Shown here: piece by piece, positions 30,077 to 41,137 of the stretch | Layout of the letters: each line of letters begins with the position of its first letter | How positions within the stretch are numbered: position 1 is the first letter of the stretch | NCBI RefSeq assembly: GCF_900698995.1 | Contig: NZ_LR217735.1 | Span: forward strand, 124,001 to 188,000 | Direction of reading: 5' to 3' | Length of the DNA: 64,000 nt | Source of the DNA: Erwinia_E haradaeae_C | Lineage (GTDB): Bacteria; Pseudomonadota; Gammaproteobacteria; Enterobacterales; Enterobacteriaceae | Program-made: the position numbers and the translations under genes | The notes under the pieces: model-generated | The model's database searches: none | Told to the model about the DNA's origin: nothing | What the model saw: only the letters and a program-made list of their open reading frames with translations

Positions 30077-31375
30077 TTACAAAGTACAAGGATTACGTAA
30101 CATAATGGTCTCACTGCGATCTGGTCCAGTAGAGATAATATCAATGAGAACGCCTGTGATTTCTTCAATGCGTTTAATATAATTTAGCGCCTCTGGTGGC
30201 AAAAGTTCTAAACTTTTTATACCAAATGTGCTTTGACTCCACCCTGGCAAAGTCTCATAAATTGGTATAGCCTCCTCCCAATGTTCATTAGTTAGAGGCG
30301 TAACAGTAATATGAGTGTTGTCTTTCATGCGGTAAGCTACGCAGATTTTAACTTCTTTAAGACCATCTAATACATCTAATTTAGTAATACAAAAACCTGA
30401 AATAGAATTTACTTGGACGGCTCTTCGCACAGCTACAGCATCCAACCATCCTGTGCGACGACGACGACCAGTAGTTGCGCCAAATTCGTTACCTCGTTTA
30501 CAAAGAAATTCACCAGTATGATCACACAATTCGGTTGGAAATGGACCGGATCCAACGCGGGTAGAGTAGGCTTTTAGCACGCCTAAGACATAACCTATAT
30601 AACACGGACCAAATCCAGTACCAGGTGACACACCTCCGGCAGTAGTAGTTGATGACGTGACATATGGATACGTACCATGATCGATATCTAATAGTGTTCC
30701 TTGTGCCCCTTCAAAAATAATTAGCTCACCACATTTGTGAGCAGCTTCTAGTAATCCTGAGACGTCAATGGCCATTCGTGTTAGGTTATCAGAGATTTTC
30801 ATGATATTCTTAAGCACTGTGTAGTAGTTTACTGCTCTGGCTTTATAGTAATGAACAAGCTGAAAATTATGATACTCCATCGTTTTCTTGAGTTTTTCTG
30901 AAAAAGTTTTTTTATTTAATAAATCACCTAATCTGAGTCCTCTTCTAGCGATTTTATCTTCATATGCAGGACCAATGCCACGACCAGTTGTTCCGATTGC
31001 CTGAAGGCCTCGTTCTTTTTCACGTACAACATCTAAAGCAACATGATATTCTAATAATAGTGGGCACGCTGTAGAGATTAAGAGAGATCCCTCAACGGAT
31101 TGACCATGAGATTCTAAATCTTGAACTTCTCTCATAAGAGCAGAGGGAGAGATAACTACGCCATGTCCGATAATACTAACAACATGCCGATGCATGATCC
31201 CTGATGGAATTAAATGGAGGATTGTCTTTTTACCGTTAATAACTAGTGTATGACCTGCGTTGTGACCGCCTTGATAACGTACTACATATTTGGCCCATTC
31301 AGTCAGAAGATCAACAATCTTTCCCTTTCCCTCATCACCCCACTGGGTGCCAAGCACTACAATGTTTTTTTTCAT
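30077..31375 (-). CDS. purA: Adenylosuccinate synthetase
   Basis: GTP-dependent condensation of IMP and aspartate, the first committed step to AMP. The P-loop-like GDEGKGK is at residues 13-19, with VRYQGGHNAGHTLV and its catalytic His following. TGRGIGPAYEDK, EGAQGTLLDIDHGTYPYVTSS and GATTGRRRRTGWLDAV are all intact. Length is 432 aa, identical to E. coli. Aspartate could be supplied by AspC, encoded next upstream, and the fumarate produced can re-enter central metabolism. Confidence 0.98.
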   Translation of the reverse strand: MKKNIVVLGTQWGDEGKGKIVDLLTEWAKYVVRYQGGHNAGHTLVINGKKTILHLIPSGIMHRHVVSIIGHGVVISPSALMREVQDLESHGQSVEGSLLISTACPLLLEYHVALDVVREKERGLQAIGTTGRGIGPAYEDKIARRGLRLGDLLNKKTFSEKLKKTMEYHNFQLVHYYKARAVNYYTVLKNIMKISDNLTRMAIDVSGLLEAAHKCGELIIFEGAQGTLLDIDHGTYPYVTSSTTTAGGVSPGTGFGPCYIGYVLGVLKAYSTRVGSGPFPTELCDHTGEFLCKRGNEFGATTGRRRRTGWLDAVAVRRAVQVNSISGFCITKLDVLDGLKEVKICVAYRMKDNTHITVTPLTNEHWEEAIPIYETLPGWSQSTFGIKSLELLPPEALNYIKRIEEITGVLIDIISTGPDRSETIMLRNPCTL

Positions 31376-31695
31376 TTTACAGAATTACCGATTTCTTTAA
31401 AAGTAACAGGATGATGTCATCTATCAATTGATGATAAAAGATTACTACTAGTATACTGATTTGTTATGTATGTATACAGGCTTACCGTGAATGCAATTGA
31501 AAATTGAGCTAAGCAAGTGGCTTTCAGTAGATCGCAGTATTTAGCATGTCATTAATGTAAAATAGTATAATTTTTTATATTGAAAATAATTTTATTCATC
31601 AATATATTTTAATGATATACGTTTGGATCAACTAATAAGTTGTATACTGCATCTAAAGATATACTATCACGTAGCGGTGATAATTATAGTTAGTT
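31376..31695. other. Spacer between aspC and purA
   Basis: Contains the purA leader on the minus strand. No PurR-like operator or open frame recognised. Confidence 0.45.
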
Positions 31696-32886
31696 TTAGA
31701 GCACATGATGAATAGCTGCGCATAATGGAAAGATATTTTTTAGAGTAATACCCGCTATATTTACTCGACCTGATTGTAGTATATACACTCCAAATTCGTT
31801 ACGTAAACGGTTGACCTGCTTAGGTGATAATCCGATTAAGGAAAACATACCAGTCTGTGATGTGATAAAGCTAAAATTAATTGTTTTTATTTTTATTTTT
31901 AATGCATCAGCCAATAATTGACGCATTAGTTTAATACGTTCTCTCATAATAGATAGTTCATTTTCCCATTGAAGACGTAGAGTTGGATTGCTCAAAATAG
32001 TTAAAACTACTGCTGCGCCATGCGATGGCGGGCTAGAATAGTTAGAACGAATAGTTGCTTTTATCTGACTAAAAGCTGTATCAACAATGTTCGATTGACT
32101 AGCGACAATACTTAAGGAGCCAACGCGTTCATTATATAAACTAAAATTTTTTGAATAAGAGCTGCACACAATAAGTTCCTTATGCGTTGCAGAAAAAAAA
32201 CTTAGATTGATAGAATCTTGCGCTAGTCCTTTAGAAAATCCTTGATAAGCATAATCAAATAATGGTAGCCAGCCTTTTTCAAGAGACATTTTAGAAAGAC
32301 ATTTCCATTGTGCGTGAGATGGATCCACTCCCGTTGGATTATGGCAACAACCCTGAAAAACTACTACATCACCAGAACGAACAGAGTTTAAGCTGTTTTT
32401 CATAGCGTTAAAATCTAGTGTATGGTTGATTGAATCATAATAATCATACATATAGACTTGTAATCCTGCTGCACAAAAAATATTTTTATAATTTTGCCAA
32501 CCAGGATTACTAATCCAGATGTTTTTTATATTAGTCTGATTTGAAATAAAGTCTGCTATAATACGTAATGCACTTGTACCACCAGGTGTCTGTGCAGTAC
32601 GTATGCGTTTTTGTTTAATTAGTGCACTGTTTTGTCCAAATAGCAGTTCTTGAGTATAATATCCAAAATCAGAAAGACCATCAATTTGTAGATAATTTTT
32701 GGTTACTTCTTGTTCTAAAAGAAATTGCTCTGCTTGTTTTACGCTAGAAAGTATAGGTGTATTTCCGGTGTGATCTGTATATACTCCAATGCCTAAGTTA
32801 ATTTTATCCACATGTTGATCTGTATGGAATTTAGCATTTAAACTGAGAATAGGGTCAGGTAAGGATTCTTTAATTAGTTCAAACAT
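31696..32886 (-). CDS. aspC: Aspartate aminotransferase
   Basis: PLP enzyme interconverting aspartate and oxaloacetate with glutamate and 2-oxoglutarate. The PLP lysine is Lys246 in SSYSKNFSLYNERVG. GCCHNPTGVDP binds cofactor, and the substrate-binding arginine lies in the C-terminal SGRVNIAG. Length is 396 aa, the same as E. coli AspC. I prefer AspC to TyrB because of the MFE start and overall identity. In E. coli aspC lies next to ompF; here it is still on the same strand but about 8 kb away. Confidence 0.94.
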   Translation of the reverse strand: MFELIKESLPDPILSLNAKFHTDQHVDKINLGIGVYTDHTGNTPILSSVKQAEQFLLEQEVTKNYLQIDGLSDFGYYTQELLFGQNSALIKQKRIRTAQTPGGTSALRIIADFISNQTNIKNIWISNPGWQNYKNIFCAAGLQVYMYDYYDSINHTLDFNAMKNSLNSVRSGDVVVFQGCCHNPTGVDPSHAQWKCLSKMSLEKGWLPLFDYAYQGFSKGLAQDSINLSFFSATHKELIVCSSYSKNFSLYNERVGSLSIVASQSNIVDTAFSQIKATIRSNYSSPPSHGAAVVLTILSNPTLRLQWENELSIMRERIKLMRQLLADALKIKIKTINFSFITSQTGMFSLIGLSPKQVNRLRNEFGVYILQSGRVNIAGITLKNIFPLCAAIHHVL

Positions 32887-34160
32887 TTTTTAATATGTCC
32901 ATTTAATTTACGTTCTTTTAAAATTGAGAAACAATTTATGCATAAATTATCGATAGTTTAAATAATAAACTGTTCACTTAAATTCTTGTAGTTCTCTGAG
33001 TTATATTGATTATGTAAAGTATAGAACATATTAAAAATTTATTTAATAGTATTAATAGAATAGTATTTAAAAATTTGCAGTTTAATAGTTATGGATAATG
33101 ATTTTCGTCATAGAATTGGTTGAACATATTTTTATTATTGAATATATTTTTATATTATAATTAAGTTCTTAAGTTTTTAAGTTTTTAAGTTTTTAAGTTT
33201 TTAAGATAAAATAAAATAACTCAACAAATGCAAACATAATTTAGCCTATTTATCCTAATTATATGATGTATAATATATATTATTATTGGTTTTATATGAT
33301 GCTATAAATTATTTAAGTATTCTTAAATATAAATAGGTATTTAAGAATAGATTTTATATGATATTACACTGATAAATGCAAATACATGAAAAGAATATTA
33401 AAGATAAAGATATTTATTGTACAATTACCAATGCACACTTATTTAAAATAATTAAATAATTTAAATTATGAAATAGTTTAAATTAAAAGTCAAATGATAG
33501 ATATGTGGTCTTTTGATGAACCGTATATCCTTATGTGGGCTAACTATAATAAAATCACGGTGTTTTTTTGATTCGTGGCTAAGGATTAGCATTCAATATT
33601 TAGTTAAAAATGTTTAGTTTTTAGTGGTGTAGTATTTTAAAAAAGATACTTATTTAATGATACATATCATATTTTAATTACTTTTCCTTTATTCTGTAAT
33701 TTTATTTTGGATAAACTTTATGTTTGCGTATGAAATATTTTATCAAGTTTATGAATTATATGAGTTATGTGAATTATGTAAGTAATAAGTTCATTCTTTA
33801 TATTATACTATAGTTAATTAATATATATCAGATAATAATCTATAAGAATGATCTTTTAGGAAAAACGTAATATAGACTGTATAAAATGTAATATTCATAT
33901 TATTTATGATAAACAATTGATCAGGAAGCATAGATCAATCATTGCTAAATTATTAAGATTAAATCTTAATGTTTTGCAAAAATACACATTTAGTATTTAA
34001 TAGGATAAAATTATTATTTTATACACAAGATAAAATAGATATTTTACATGAAAGCTTTGATAAATATATTATATTATGTCTAGATTTTTCTTGGGAGGTT
34101 GTATTTTTACAAGATATCACAATTTTTAAATGATTAATAATAGCATTGCTAGGGGGTTGA
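32887..34160. other. Spacer between divergent aspC and icd
   Basis: Divergent promoter region, over 1.2 kb. It contains the 8-bp repeat at 33163-33205 and three imperfect 9-bp units (GARTTATRT) at 33753-33779. No gene remnant recognised. Confidence 0.5.
33163..33205. repeat. 8-bp tandem repeat, about five copies
   Basis: Four perfect AAGTTTTT units (33171-33202), preceded by one variant unit AAGTTCTT and followed by AAG. It lies in the aspC-icd divergent spacer. Confidence 0.93.
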
Positions 34161-35411
34161 ATGAAAAGTCCAGTATGTATTCCAATAGAGGGTCAGAAAA
34201 TTACGTATCATCAAGGGGGACTTGATGTACCAGTAAATCCAATTATCCCATTTATTCAGGGAGATGGAATTGGGAGAGATATTTCTCCTGTAATGAAGAA
34301 GGTTGTTGATGCTGCTGTGAAAAAAGCGTACGCTGGTGAACGTAAAATAAGTTGGATGGAGATATATACTGGTGAAAAAGCAGTGAAGTTATATGGTCAG
34401 GATTGTTGGCTACCAGAAGAAACCCTATCTTTTTTAAAAAAATATCATATTGCTATTAAAGGTCCATTAACTACTCCAGTAGGAGGTGGTATTCGCTCCT
34501 TAAATGTGGCTTTGCGTCAATTATTAGATCTATATATTTGTTTGCGCCCAATACGTTATTATATGGGCACACCTAGTCCTGTTAAACATCCAGAAGCTAT
34601 TGATGTGGTGATTTTTCGTGAGAATTCTGAAGATATATATGCAGGCATTGAATGGGCAGCTGGCACTAAAGAAGCAAATCAGGTAATAAAATTTTTATGT
34701 CAGGAAATGAATGTCAAAAATATTCGTTTTCCAGAGCAATGTGGCATCGGCATCAAACCTTGCTCGGAAGCTGGGACAAAACGCTTAGTACGTGCCGCGA
34801 TTCAATATGCGATTACTAATAACCGTGATTCGGTTACCTTCGTGCATAAAGGCAATATTATGAAATTCACTGAAGGAGCTTTTAAGGATTGGGGTTATCA
34901 AGTAGCTATAGAGGAATTCAGTGGGGTCTTAAACGATTATAACGCACAAGTTCTGATACAAAACCCATATAATAAAAAATATATTGTAATTAAAGATGTT
35001 ATTGCTGATGCTTTCTTGCAACAAATTTTGTTGCGTCCAGCTGAATATGACGTAATTGCTTGTATGAATCTTAATGGTGATTATATTTCAGATGCAATAG
35101 CAGCACAAGTGGGTGGTATTGGAATTTCGCCAGGTGCTAATATTGGCGAAACCTGTGCATTATTTGAGGCTACTCACGGTACTGCACCTAAATATGCTGG
35201 TCAGGATAAAGTTAATCCTGGTTCTATGATTCTTTCTGCTGAAATGATGCTACGCTATATGGGTTGGATAGAATCAGCGAATCTTATTATTAAAGCAATG
35301 GAAAAGACCATTTTGGACAAAACTGTAACCTATGATTTTGAGCGCATGATGCTTGGTGCAACATTGCTAACATGTTCTAAGTTTGGTCAAGCCGTTATAA
35401 AAAATATGTAA
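34161..35411 (+). CDS. icd: Isocitrate dehydrogenase, NADP-dependent
   Basis: Oxidative decarboxylation of isocitrate to 2-oxoglutarate in the TCA cycle. Length is 416 aa, as in E. coli. The regulatory and substrate-binding Ser113 is conserved in GGGIRSLNVALRQ. The metal and substrate motif NLNGDYISDAIAAQVGG is intact, and the NADP-specific segment GTAPKYAGQDKVNPGS is present. The ATG follows a G-run (TAGGGGG) that should act as ribosome site. It supplies 2-oxoglutarate for glutamate and for the AspC reaction. Confidence 0.97.
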   Translation: MKSPVCIPIEGQKITYHQGGLDVPVNPIIPFIQGDGIGRDISPVMKKVVDAAVKKAYAGERKISWMEIYTGEKAVKLYGQDCWLPEETLSFLKKYHIAIKGPLTTPVGGGIRSLNVALRQLLDLYICLRPIRYYMGTPSPVKHPEAIDVVIFRENSEDIYAGIEWAAGTKEANQVIKFLCQEMNVKNIRFPEQCGIGIKPCSEAGTKRLVRAAIQYAITNNRDSVTFVHKGNIMKFTEGAFKDWGYQVAIEEFSGVLNDYNAQVLIQNPYNKKYIVIKDVIADAFLQQILLRPAEYDVIACMNLNGDYISDAIAAQVGGIGISPGANIGETCALFEATHGTAPKYAGQDKVNPGSMILSAEMMLRYMGWIESANLIIKAMEKTILDKTVTYDFERMMLGATLLTCSKFGQAVIKNM

Positions 35412-35777
35412 TATGCATTGATTATACTTGGATAATCTTTATTGATACTATCAATAATATAGCAAATCAGTTGACATAGTTAGATAATTAGTTCAGATTT
35501 TTTAATGATTAAGGTCCACTAATAACATTGAAGAATTATGTATATGCAAACCAGCGCATGTATATACTTTTTTATACGTATAACAATCTTTTTATTTCTA
35601 TATTGGTTAATTGTTAATCAAGATATTAATGCGACAGATTTATATTGGTTTAGCAGATCATAGGGGCTCTGTGAGATCTAAAGTATATTTTTTACAAAAT
35701 TACAAAATAAAGACTTATAAAAATCATTTCTACCTAAAACTATTTTGAAATATGTAAACGCAGGACGTGCATACATT
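35412..35777. other. Spacer between icd and trhO
   Basis: No open frame. A weak AGGA about a dozen bases before 35778 is the only ribosome-site candidate for trhO. Confidence 0.45.
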
Positions 35778-36722
35778 ATGTCATTGTTATATAATACCAC
35801 TCCTAATAAGGAGTTAAAGAGGCGTTTGCTATTAGAATCTCAAAAGCGCATAACTGTCTCTTTCTATAAATATTTCACTATTACTAACCCTTATGAGTTT
35901 CGAGATGCTCTTTATATAATTCTTTCTAATTTAAAGGTTTTTGGTCGTATTTATGTAGCTAAAGAAGGCATCAATGCGCAGGTCAGTGTACCCTGTGGTT
36001 TATATTCGAAGATGAAAAAGATGTTGTATGCATTTGATCCTCATATGTCTTCTATACATATGAATATAGCGCTAGATGATAATGGACGATCTTTTTGGGT
36101 GTTACGCTTAAAAGTTCGTCAGCGTATTGTTGCAGATGGTATCACTGACGCAAGTTTTAATTCTAGTGATGTTGGTCTACATATAAACGCAAAGACTGTA
36201 AATTTATTACAGGATAATGGTGAGGCTGTATTTGTAGATGTTCGAAACTACTATGAGTATCAAGTAGGACATTTTAATAAAGCATTATCTATTCCGGGGA
36301 ATACTTTTCGTGAGCAATTATCAATTATCGTAGATATGCTGAAAAAATACAAAAAACAGCAAATAGTCTTATATTGTACAGGAGGGATTCGCTGTGAAAA
36401 AGCTAGCGCCTGGATGCGTCACCATGGATATAGAAATGTGTGCCAAATTAAGGGTGGCGTGATTAATTATGTTCGTCAGGCACGTCTTCAAGGTTTACCA
36501 GTGTACTTTTTAGGAAAAAATTTTGTATTTGATGAGCGGATGTCTGAGTATATCTCTCGAGATGTATTAGCACACTGTAATCAGTGTGGTATCAGTTATG
36601 ATAGTTATCAAAACTGTAAAAATACCCATTGCCATAAACTTTTTATTCAATGCCCAGAATGTGCTGATCAGTTCAATAATTGCTGTAGTGCATTTTGTAT
36701 GCAAAGGCTGCTTGTTCAATGA
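35778..36722 (+). CDS. trhO: tRNA uridine(34) hydroxylase TrhO, rhodanese-like, C-terminally shortened
   Basis: TrhO (YceA) helps form 5-hydroxyuridine at the wobble position of several tRNAs. An N-terminal ferredoxin-like domain (FYKYFTITNPYEFRDALY, VAKEGINAQVS) precedes a rhodanese domain with VFVDVRNYYEYQVGHF and the active-site loop CTGGIRCEKAS (Cys200, Cys206). The cysteine-rich segment CNQCGISYDSYQNCKNTHC follows. A TTG at 35745 is in frame, but the ATG at 35778 (MSLLYNTTPNKELK) agrees with the E. coli start. Length is 314 aa against 350, lacking the arginine-rich tail. Confidence 0.94.
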   Translation: MSLLYNTTPNKELKRRLLLESQKRITVSFYKYFTITNPYEFRDALYIILSNLKVFGRIYVAKEGINAQVSVPCGLYSKMKKMLYAFDPHMSSIHMNIALDDNGRSFWVLRLKVRQRIVADGITDASFNSSDVGLHINAKTVNLLQDNGEAVFVDVRNYYEYQVGHFNKALSIPGNTFREQLSIIVDMLKKYKKQQIVLYCTGGIRCEKASAWMRHHGYRNVCQIKGGVINYVRQARLQGLPVYFLGKNFVFDERMSEYISRDVLAHCNQCGISYDSYQNCKNTHCHKLFIQCPECADQFNNCCSAFCMQRLLVQ

Positions 36723-37973
36723 TAAAATTCTGTCATTTAGTAGTATAAAAAATGTAAATATATGGGTTCTCTAAAAATATTTTTGTATGATTTTTTTGTC
36801 TAAAAGGCAAAAATACATAATGAAAATGCATGAAATATTATTCATTACTGTTATTTTATTAATATAGCGCACATATATTAATATAGTGAACATACTGGAG
36901 CTTTTCTAGAAGTAAAGATTGACTATATTTATATAGCTCTGGTTTAGTAATCTATATGAGTAGCTGAGCATTATATGATGACTAAGTGGGTATCATTCAA
37001 ATATTTATGCTGAGTTAAATCACTGCTAGTCTGCTAGATGATTAAATCAAGATGCTTTAGTATTAGCTTGCGATGTTTAATGCCAAATCTTTATGAATTT
37101 CTATAACAAAATACACAAGATTTCTTTTTTACTATCTAGTAAATCAAGAATTTATTGCTGAGCATGAATAAATATTATTTTAAAAAACTTTTTGATAGAA
37201 TTATTTGCACGAATGCTCTGTATAAGTATAATTTAAAAATATATTATCCATTAACTTTCTAATATAATTTATTTTAGATGTATTTATTTTTTTGTTTTAT
37301 AGCTATGAATAGATTCTATATTTTCTATCTTTTAGGAATATTTTGCTAGATTATTTTGTGTTTATGTTATTATAATTCAAAAGAATTGGATGTCGATTAG
37401 TTGATTGCTTATCTATAATATCAGTCTAGGATACATGAAATTTTATTAATTAATTATTTTTATGAGCATTTTGGCTTCGTAATGATTGGATTTTTATTGC
37501 TCACTATTGTTTATAAGATTCATAGGGATAAAAATAGGAAAAAGATTTTTATTGAAATTTCATTTTTAATGAAGAGATATGCATAATACATAGCATACTA
37601 CCTATGCATGAAAAGGCTTTGCAAGATTCATCATAGATCACATTGTTTATATTAGGTGAGCACGTATAAATATATATTTTATAGATTAATTATAACTGAG
37701 GTTAAATAATTAATCAGATATATATTTATATTTATATCTTAATATTAATCTACACTAGATCAGTTATTTGTCAATAAAGTCATTTGTGTTATTAAAAACA
37801 TAAATAGATGTTTTATTTATTTTATCTATATCTGCATATTATAATATATTTTTGGACGTTTAAGGTAATAACAGAAAAGTTTTAACGTATACATTTGACA
37901 TTGAATGAATTAATGTAGCGTCATATTATAAAATATTTTCTTTTACAAGAAGATCAGACTACTTGAACGATTG
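36723..37973. other. Spacer between trhO and uvrD
   Basis: More than 1.2 kb without a gene. Near 36856-36893 a 19-bp segment occurs twice in tandem with a few differences (ATTAATATAG core). Otherwise unstructured A+T-rich DNA. Confidence 0.45.
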
Positions 37974-37976
37974 ATG

Positions 37977-40151
37977 ATGCCTGTGAATGCTTCTGACCTA
38001 CTATTACATTTAAATAATCAACAACGTGTAGCTGTATCTGCACCACGTGAACATTTTTTAGTATTAGCTGGAGCTGGTAGTGGAAAAACCCGTGTATTAT
38101 CTTATCGCATTGCTTGGTTGATAGAAAAAGAAAAATTCTCTCCTCAGTCAATTATCGCAGTGACATTTACTAATAAAGCTGCTAAGGAGCTTCGCGAGAG
38201 AGTAAGAGACTTAATTGGAATCAATCAGAGTGATATGTGGATTGGTACTTTTCATGCTTTATCTCACCGTTTTTTATGTTCTAACCATATGCACGCTAAT
38301 CTACCAAGAGATTTTCAGATCTTAGATCCTGATGATCAGTTGCGTTTATTAACACATTTAATGAAGGGTATGAACATTGATCAAAAGAAAATGGAACCTC
38401 GTCAAGGTGTTTGGTATATTAATGATAAGAAAGAAAAAGGATTGCGCCCAGGTCATCTAACAAAATCTTTTTGTCAGGTTGATCAGATATGGTTACGCAT
38501 TTATAAGGTATATCAGGAGACTTGTGATCGTTCTGGATTAGTAGATTTTACTGAATTGTTATTACGCGTCTGTGAATTGTGGCACTGTAAATCAGAAATT
38601 TTAAGTCATTATCATAAACAGTTTACTAATATTTTAGTAGATGAGTTTCAAGATACTAATGCTCTTCAATATTCTTGGATTCGAGCGCTTTCTGGAGAGC
38701 AGAGTAAAGTAGTGATTGTTGGTGACGATGATCAATCAATTTATGGATGGCGAGGTGCACAAACAAAAAATATGCAGCAATTCTTTAAAGATTTTCCGTC
38801 AGCAACCACTATACGCTTGGAGAGAAATTATCGCTCAACCTTAAATATCCTGAAAGCTGCAAATACTTTAATATCTAATAATAATGATCGTTTAGGTAAA
38901 GAACTTTGGACAAAAGCTTCTGATGGGGAGCCAATTCTTCTTTACTGCGCTTTAAATGCATTTGATGAAGCGCGTTTTGTAGTTAATTGTATTCAATTAT
39001 GGGAAAAAGACAGAAAGTCTTTATGTGATTGTGCCATATTATATCGCAATAATTCCCAGTCGCGAGAGGTGGAAGAGGCGCTGGTACAAAAAAATATTGC
39101 ATATCAGATTTATAGTGGTATTCGGTTTTTTCAGAGAAAGGAAATAAAGGATTCTATAGCTTATTTGCGTTTAATTGTTAATCGAAATGATGACGTTGCT
39201 TTTGAACGTATCGTAAATACCCCCCGTCGAGGAATTGGCCCGCATACTCTTGAAACTCTTCGTCAAATATCATATCAGCGTAAAATAACATTATGGATGG
39301 CCTCCTTGGAATTGTTACAAAATGAAGCCTTATCTGTTCATGTAGCTGCGTCTGCTTTAAAGCGTTTTATTCAGTTAATTGACTCTCTGGAAGCATTAAC
39401 TACTAATATGCCATTGTATATGCAAACAGAGTGCATTCTTCAGGATTCTGGTCTGTGGTGTATGTATTCAAAAGAGAAAAACGAAAAAGATCAAACACGT
39501 ATTGAGAATTTAGAAGAATTAATAAATACTACCAGGCAGTATTATAGTCACCATAGTAAGGATACGGATTTTGTTTCTCTTAAGTCTTTTTTAGCTCAAT
39601 CCTCACTAGATATAAATATAGCAAATGGCATTCAAAGTCAAGATTCTGTACAATTAATGACGATACATGCATCTAAAGGTCTTGAATTTAGTCAGGTTTT
39701 TATTGTTGGGATGGAAGAAGGTATATTTCCTAGCCAATTTGCTTTAAAAGAAAACCATAGGTTAGAGGAAGAGCGCCGTCTTGCTTATGTTGGTATTACT
39801 CGCGCAATGAAAAGACTGATGTTGAGTTATGTAAAAAACCGACGTATTTATGGAAAGGAAGTATCTTATCCTTTATCGCGTTTTGTAAAAGAAATACCAG
39901 ATGCATGTATCAAAAAATTACATTTTCATTTTCAAGAAAAACAACTGATAGAATATAAAGATAAAAACAATAAAGGTGTTATGCATGATAGTGGATTTTC
40001 AGTCGCTCAGAGGGTTCGACATGTAAAATTTGGTGAAGGGGTGATTATGCATATTACAGGATACGGTGAACAGACGCGCTTACAGGTTGATTTTCGAAAG
40101 AAAGGGGTTAAATGGCTGCTTGCTATGTACGCCATGCTGGAAGCCAGGTAA
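37977..40151 (+). CDS. uvrD: DNA helicase II UvrD
   Basis: Superfamily 1 3'-5' helicase used in mismatch and nucleotide excision repair. Walker A AGAGSGKT is at 31-38. Motif II region LVDEFQDTN, motif III GDDDQSIYGWRGA, RNYRST, LMTIHASKGLEFSQVF and ERRLAYVGITRA are complete. The C-terminal RVRHVKFGEGVI segment is kept. UvrD rather than Rep is supported by this Tudor-like C-terminus. Starts at TTG 37971, ATG 37974 and ATG 37977 are consecutive; the last aligns best with E. coli, giving 724 aa (E. coli 720). Confidence 0.97.
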   Translation: MPVNASDLLLHLNNQQRVAVSAPREHFLVLAGAGSGKTRVLSYRIAWLIEKEKFSPQSIIAVTFTNKAAKELRERVRDLIGINQSDMWIGTFHALSHRFLCSNHMHANLPRDFQILDPDDQLRLLTHLMKGMNIDQKKMEPRQGVWYINDKKEKGLRPGHLTKSFCQVDQIWLRIYKVYQETCDRSGLVDFTELLLRVCELWHCKSEILSHYHKQFTNILVDEFQDTNALQYSWIRALSGEQSKVVIVGDDDQSIYGWRGAQTKNMQQFFKDFPSATTIRLERNYRSTLNILKAANTLISNNNDRLGKELWTKASDGEPILLYCALNAFDEARFVVNCIQLWEKDRKSLCDCAILYRNNSQSREVEEALVQKNIAYQIYSGIRFFQRKEIKDSIAYLRLIVNRNDDVAFERIVNTPRRGIGPHTLETLRQISYQRKITLWMASLELLQNEALSVHVAASALKRFIQLIDSLEALTTNMPLYMQTECILQDSGLWCMYSKEKNEKDQTRIENLEELINTTRQYYSHHSKDTDFVSLKSFLAQSSLDINIANGIQSQDSVQLMTIHASKGLEFSQVFIVGMEEGIFPSQFALKENHRLEEERRLAYVGITRAMKRLMLSYVKNRRIYGKEVSYPLSRFVKEIPDACIKKLHFHFQEKQLIEYKDKNNKGVMHDSGFSVAQRVRHVKFGEGVIMHITGYGEQTRLQVDFRKKGVKWLLAMYAMLEAR

Positions 40152-40886
40152 TTGAAAAGAGAGCGATAGCTAGTAATAGTTATTGAATCTTGCATAATGA
40201 TTAATAACAAATTGCTTTGAAGATAGCTATTAGCTAATCTTATGTCATATATATAAAACAAATGAATTTTTTAAGTCTTTATTTTGGCTCTGATTTAGGT
40301 GATATATACTATAAGGGCTAGAGAGAGGAAAAGTTAAGAATAAAGCATTAATCTTTATATTAAATATATTAATATTAATTAAGAGAAACGGAAGAAAAAA
40401 GATTTTTCTATCTCTAATAGATACTATTATAGATAACAATTTCATATTATCATTGATAAATGATATTTTTTTATTTCTACAGAGATAAGTGATTATAAAT
40501 GATTGGAATATATTATTTTTATACAGTAATAAAATATTGACTCGGTTCAGATTTTATCTTTTAGCGTTTTATGATATCTGAAAAAAAATGCATGCCTTTT
40601 ACATGAGTTGATTTTTTCGGATATTACTGTTTTTATTTTTCTTTTTTATCATTTTATATTTATTTCATACTTATTTTTTTGAATTAATAAAATAACAAAA
40701 AATATATATAAAATTATCCAGTATATAATATATTTTATATGATGTATTAAAAATTAAATATCTCTGTATTTTTAATAGATATTTATATATTAGGTGTTGT
40801 GTTAATTTTTCTTATAAGTTAGGAGCAAGATTTATAAAAATGTATTAGTTAGATGTTGATTGGTCTATAAAAAATATATAGTAATA

Positions 40887-40944
40887 AGAATTACATCACT
40901 TTGATAACTAAAATATATTTTAGTTATCAAAGTGATGTAATTCT
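40887..40944. repeat. Perfect 58-bp palindrome
   Basis: Two 29-base arms (40887-40915 and 40916-40944) are exact reverse complements with no spacer. The left arm begins AGAATTACATCACTTTGATA. Flanking bases do not pair. It could extrude as a cruciform or form a long RNA stem when transcribed from either strand. Confidence 0.97.
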
Positions 40945-41114
40945 CTTTGTATATAACGCTATGCTCTTCTTGTATATTTTATATGGCAGGCGTTATAGGT
41001 TTTATATCTCTAATATTTTTCTCTTGTTTATCAATTGTCAGATATAAAGAATATAGCAAATACATGCAGTTTCATCAGAGTTATTATGGATGTGTGTGAT
41101 GTAATCACATTACA

Positions 41115-41137
41115 TTGCATGCGCTCTTAGCATGCAA
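41115..41137. other. Hairpin TTGCATGC / GCATGCAA in a G+C-richer patch
   Basis: Eight-base perfect arms with loop GCTCTTA. It follows a smaller GTGAT-GTA-ATCAC hairpin just upstream and precedes GCCGTTGTGGAGGTAAG. The patch differs in composition from the spacer around it. It may be part of a small RNA, a terminator or a gene remnant. Confidence 0.4.
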
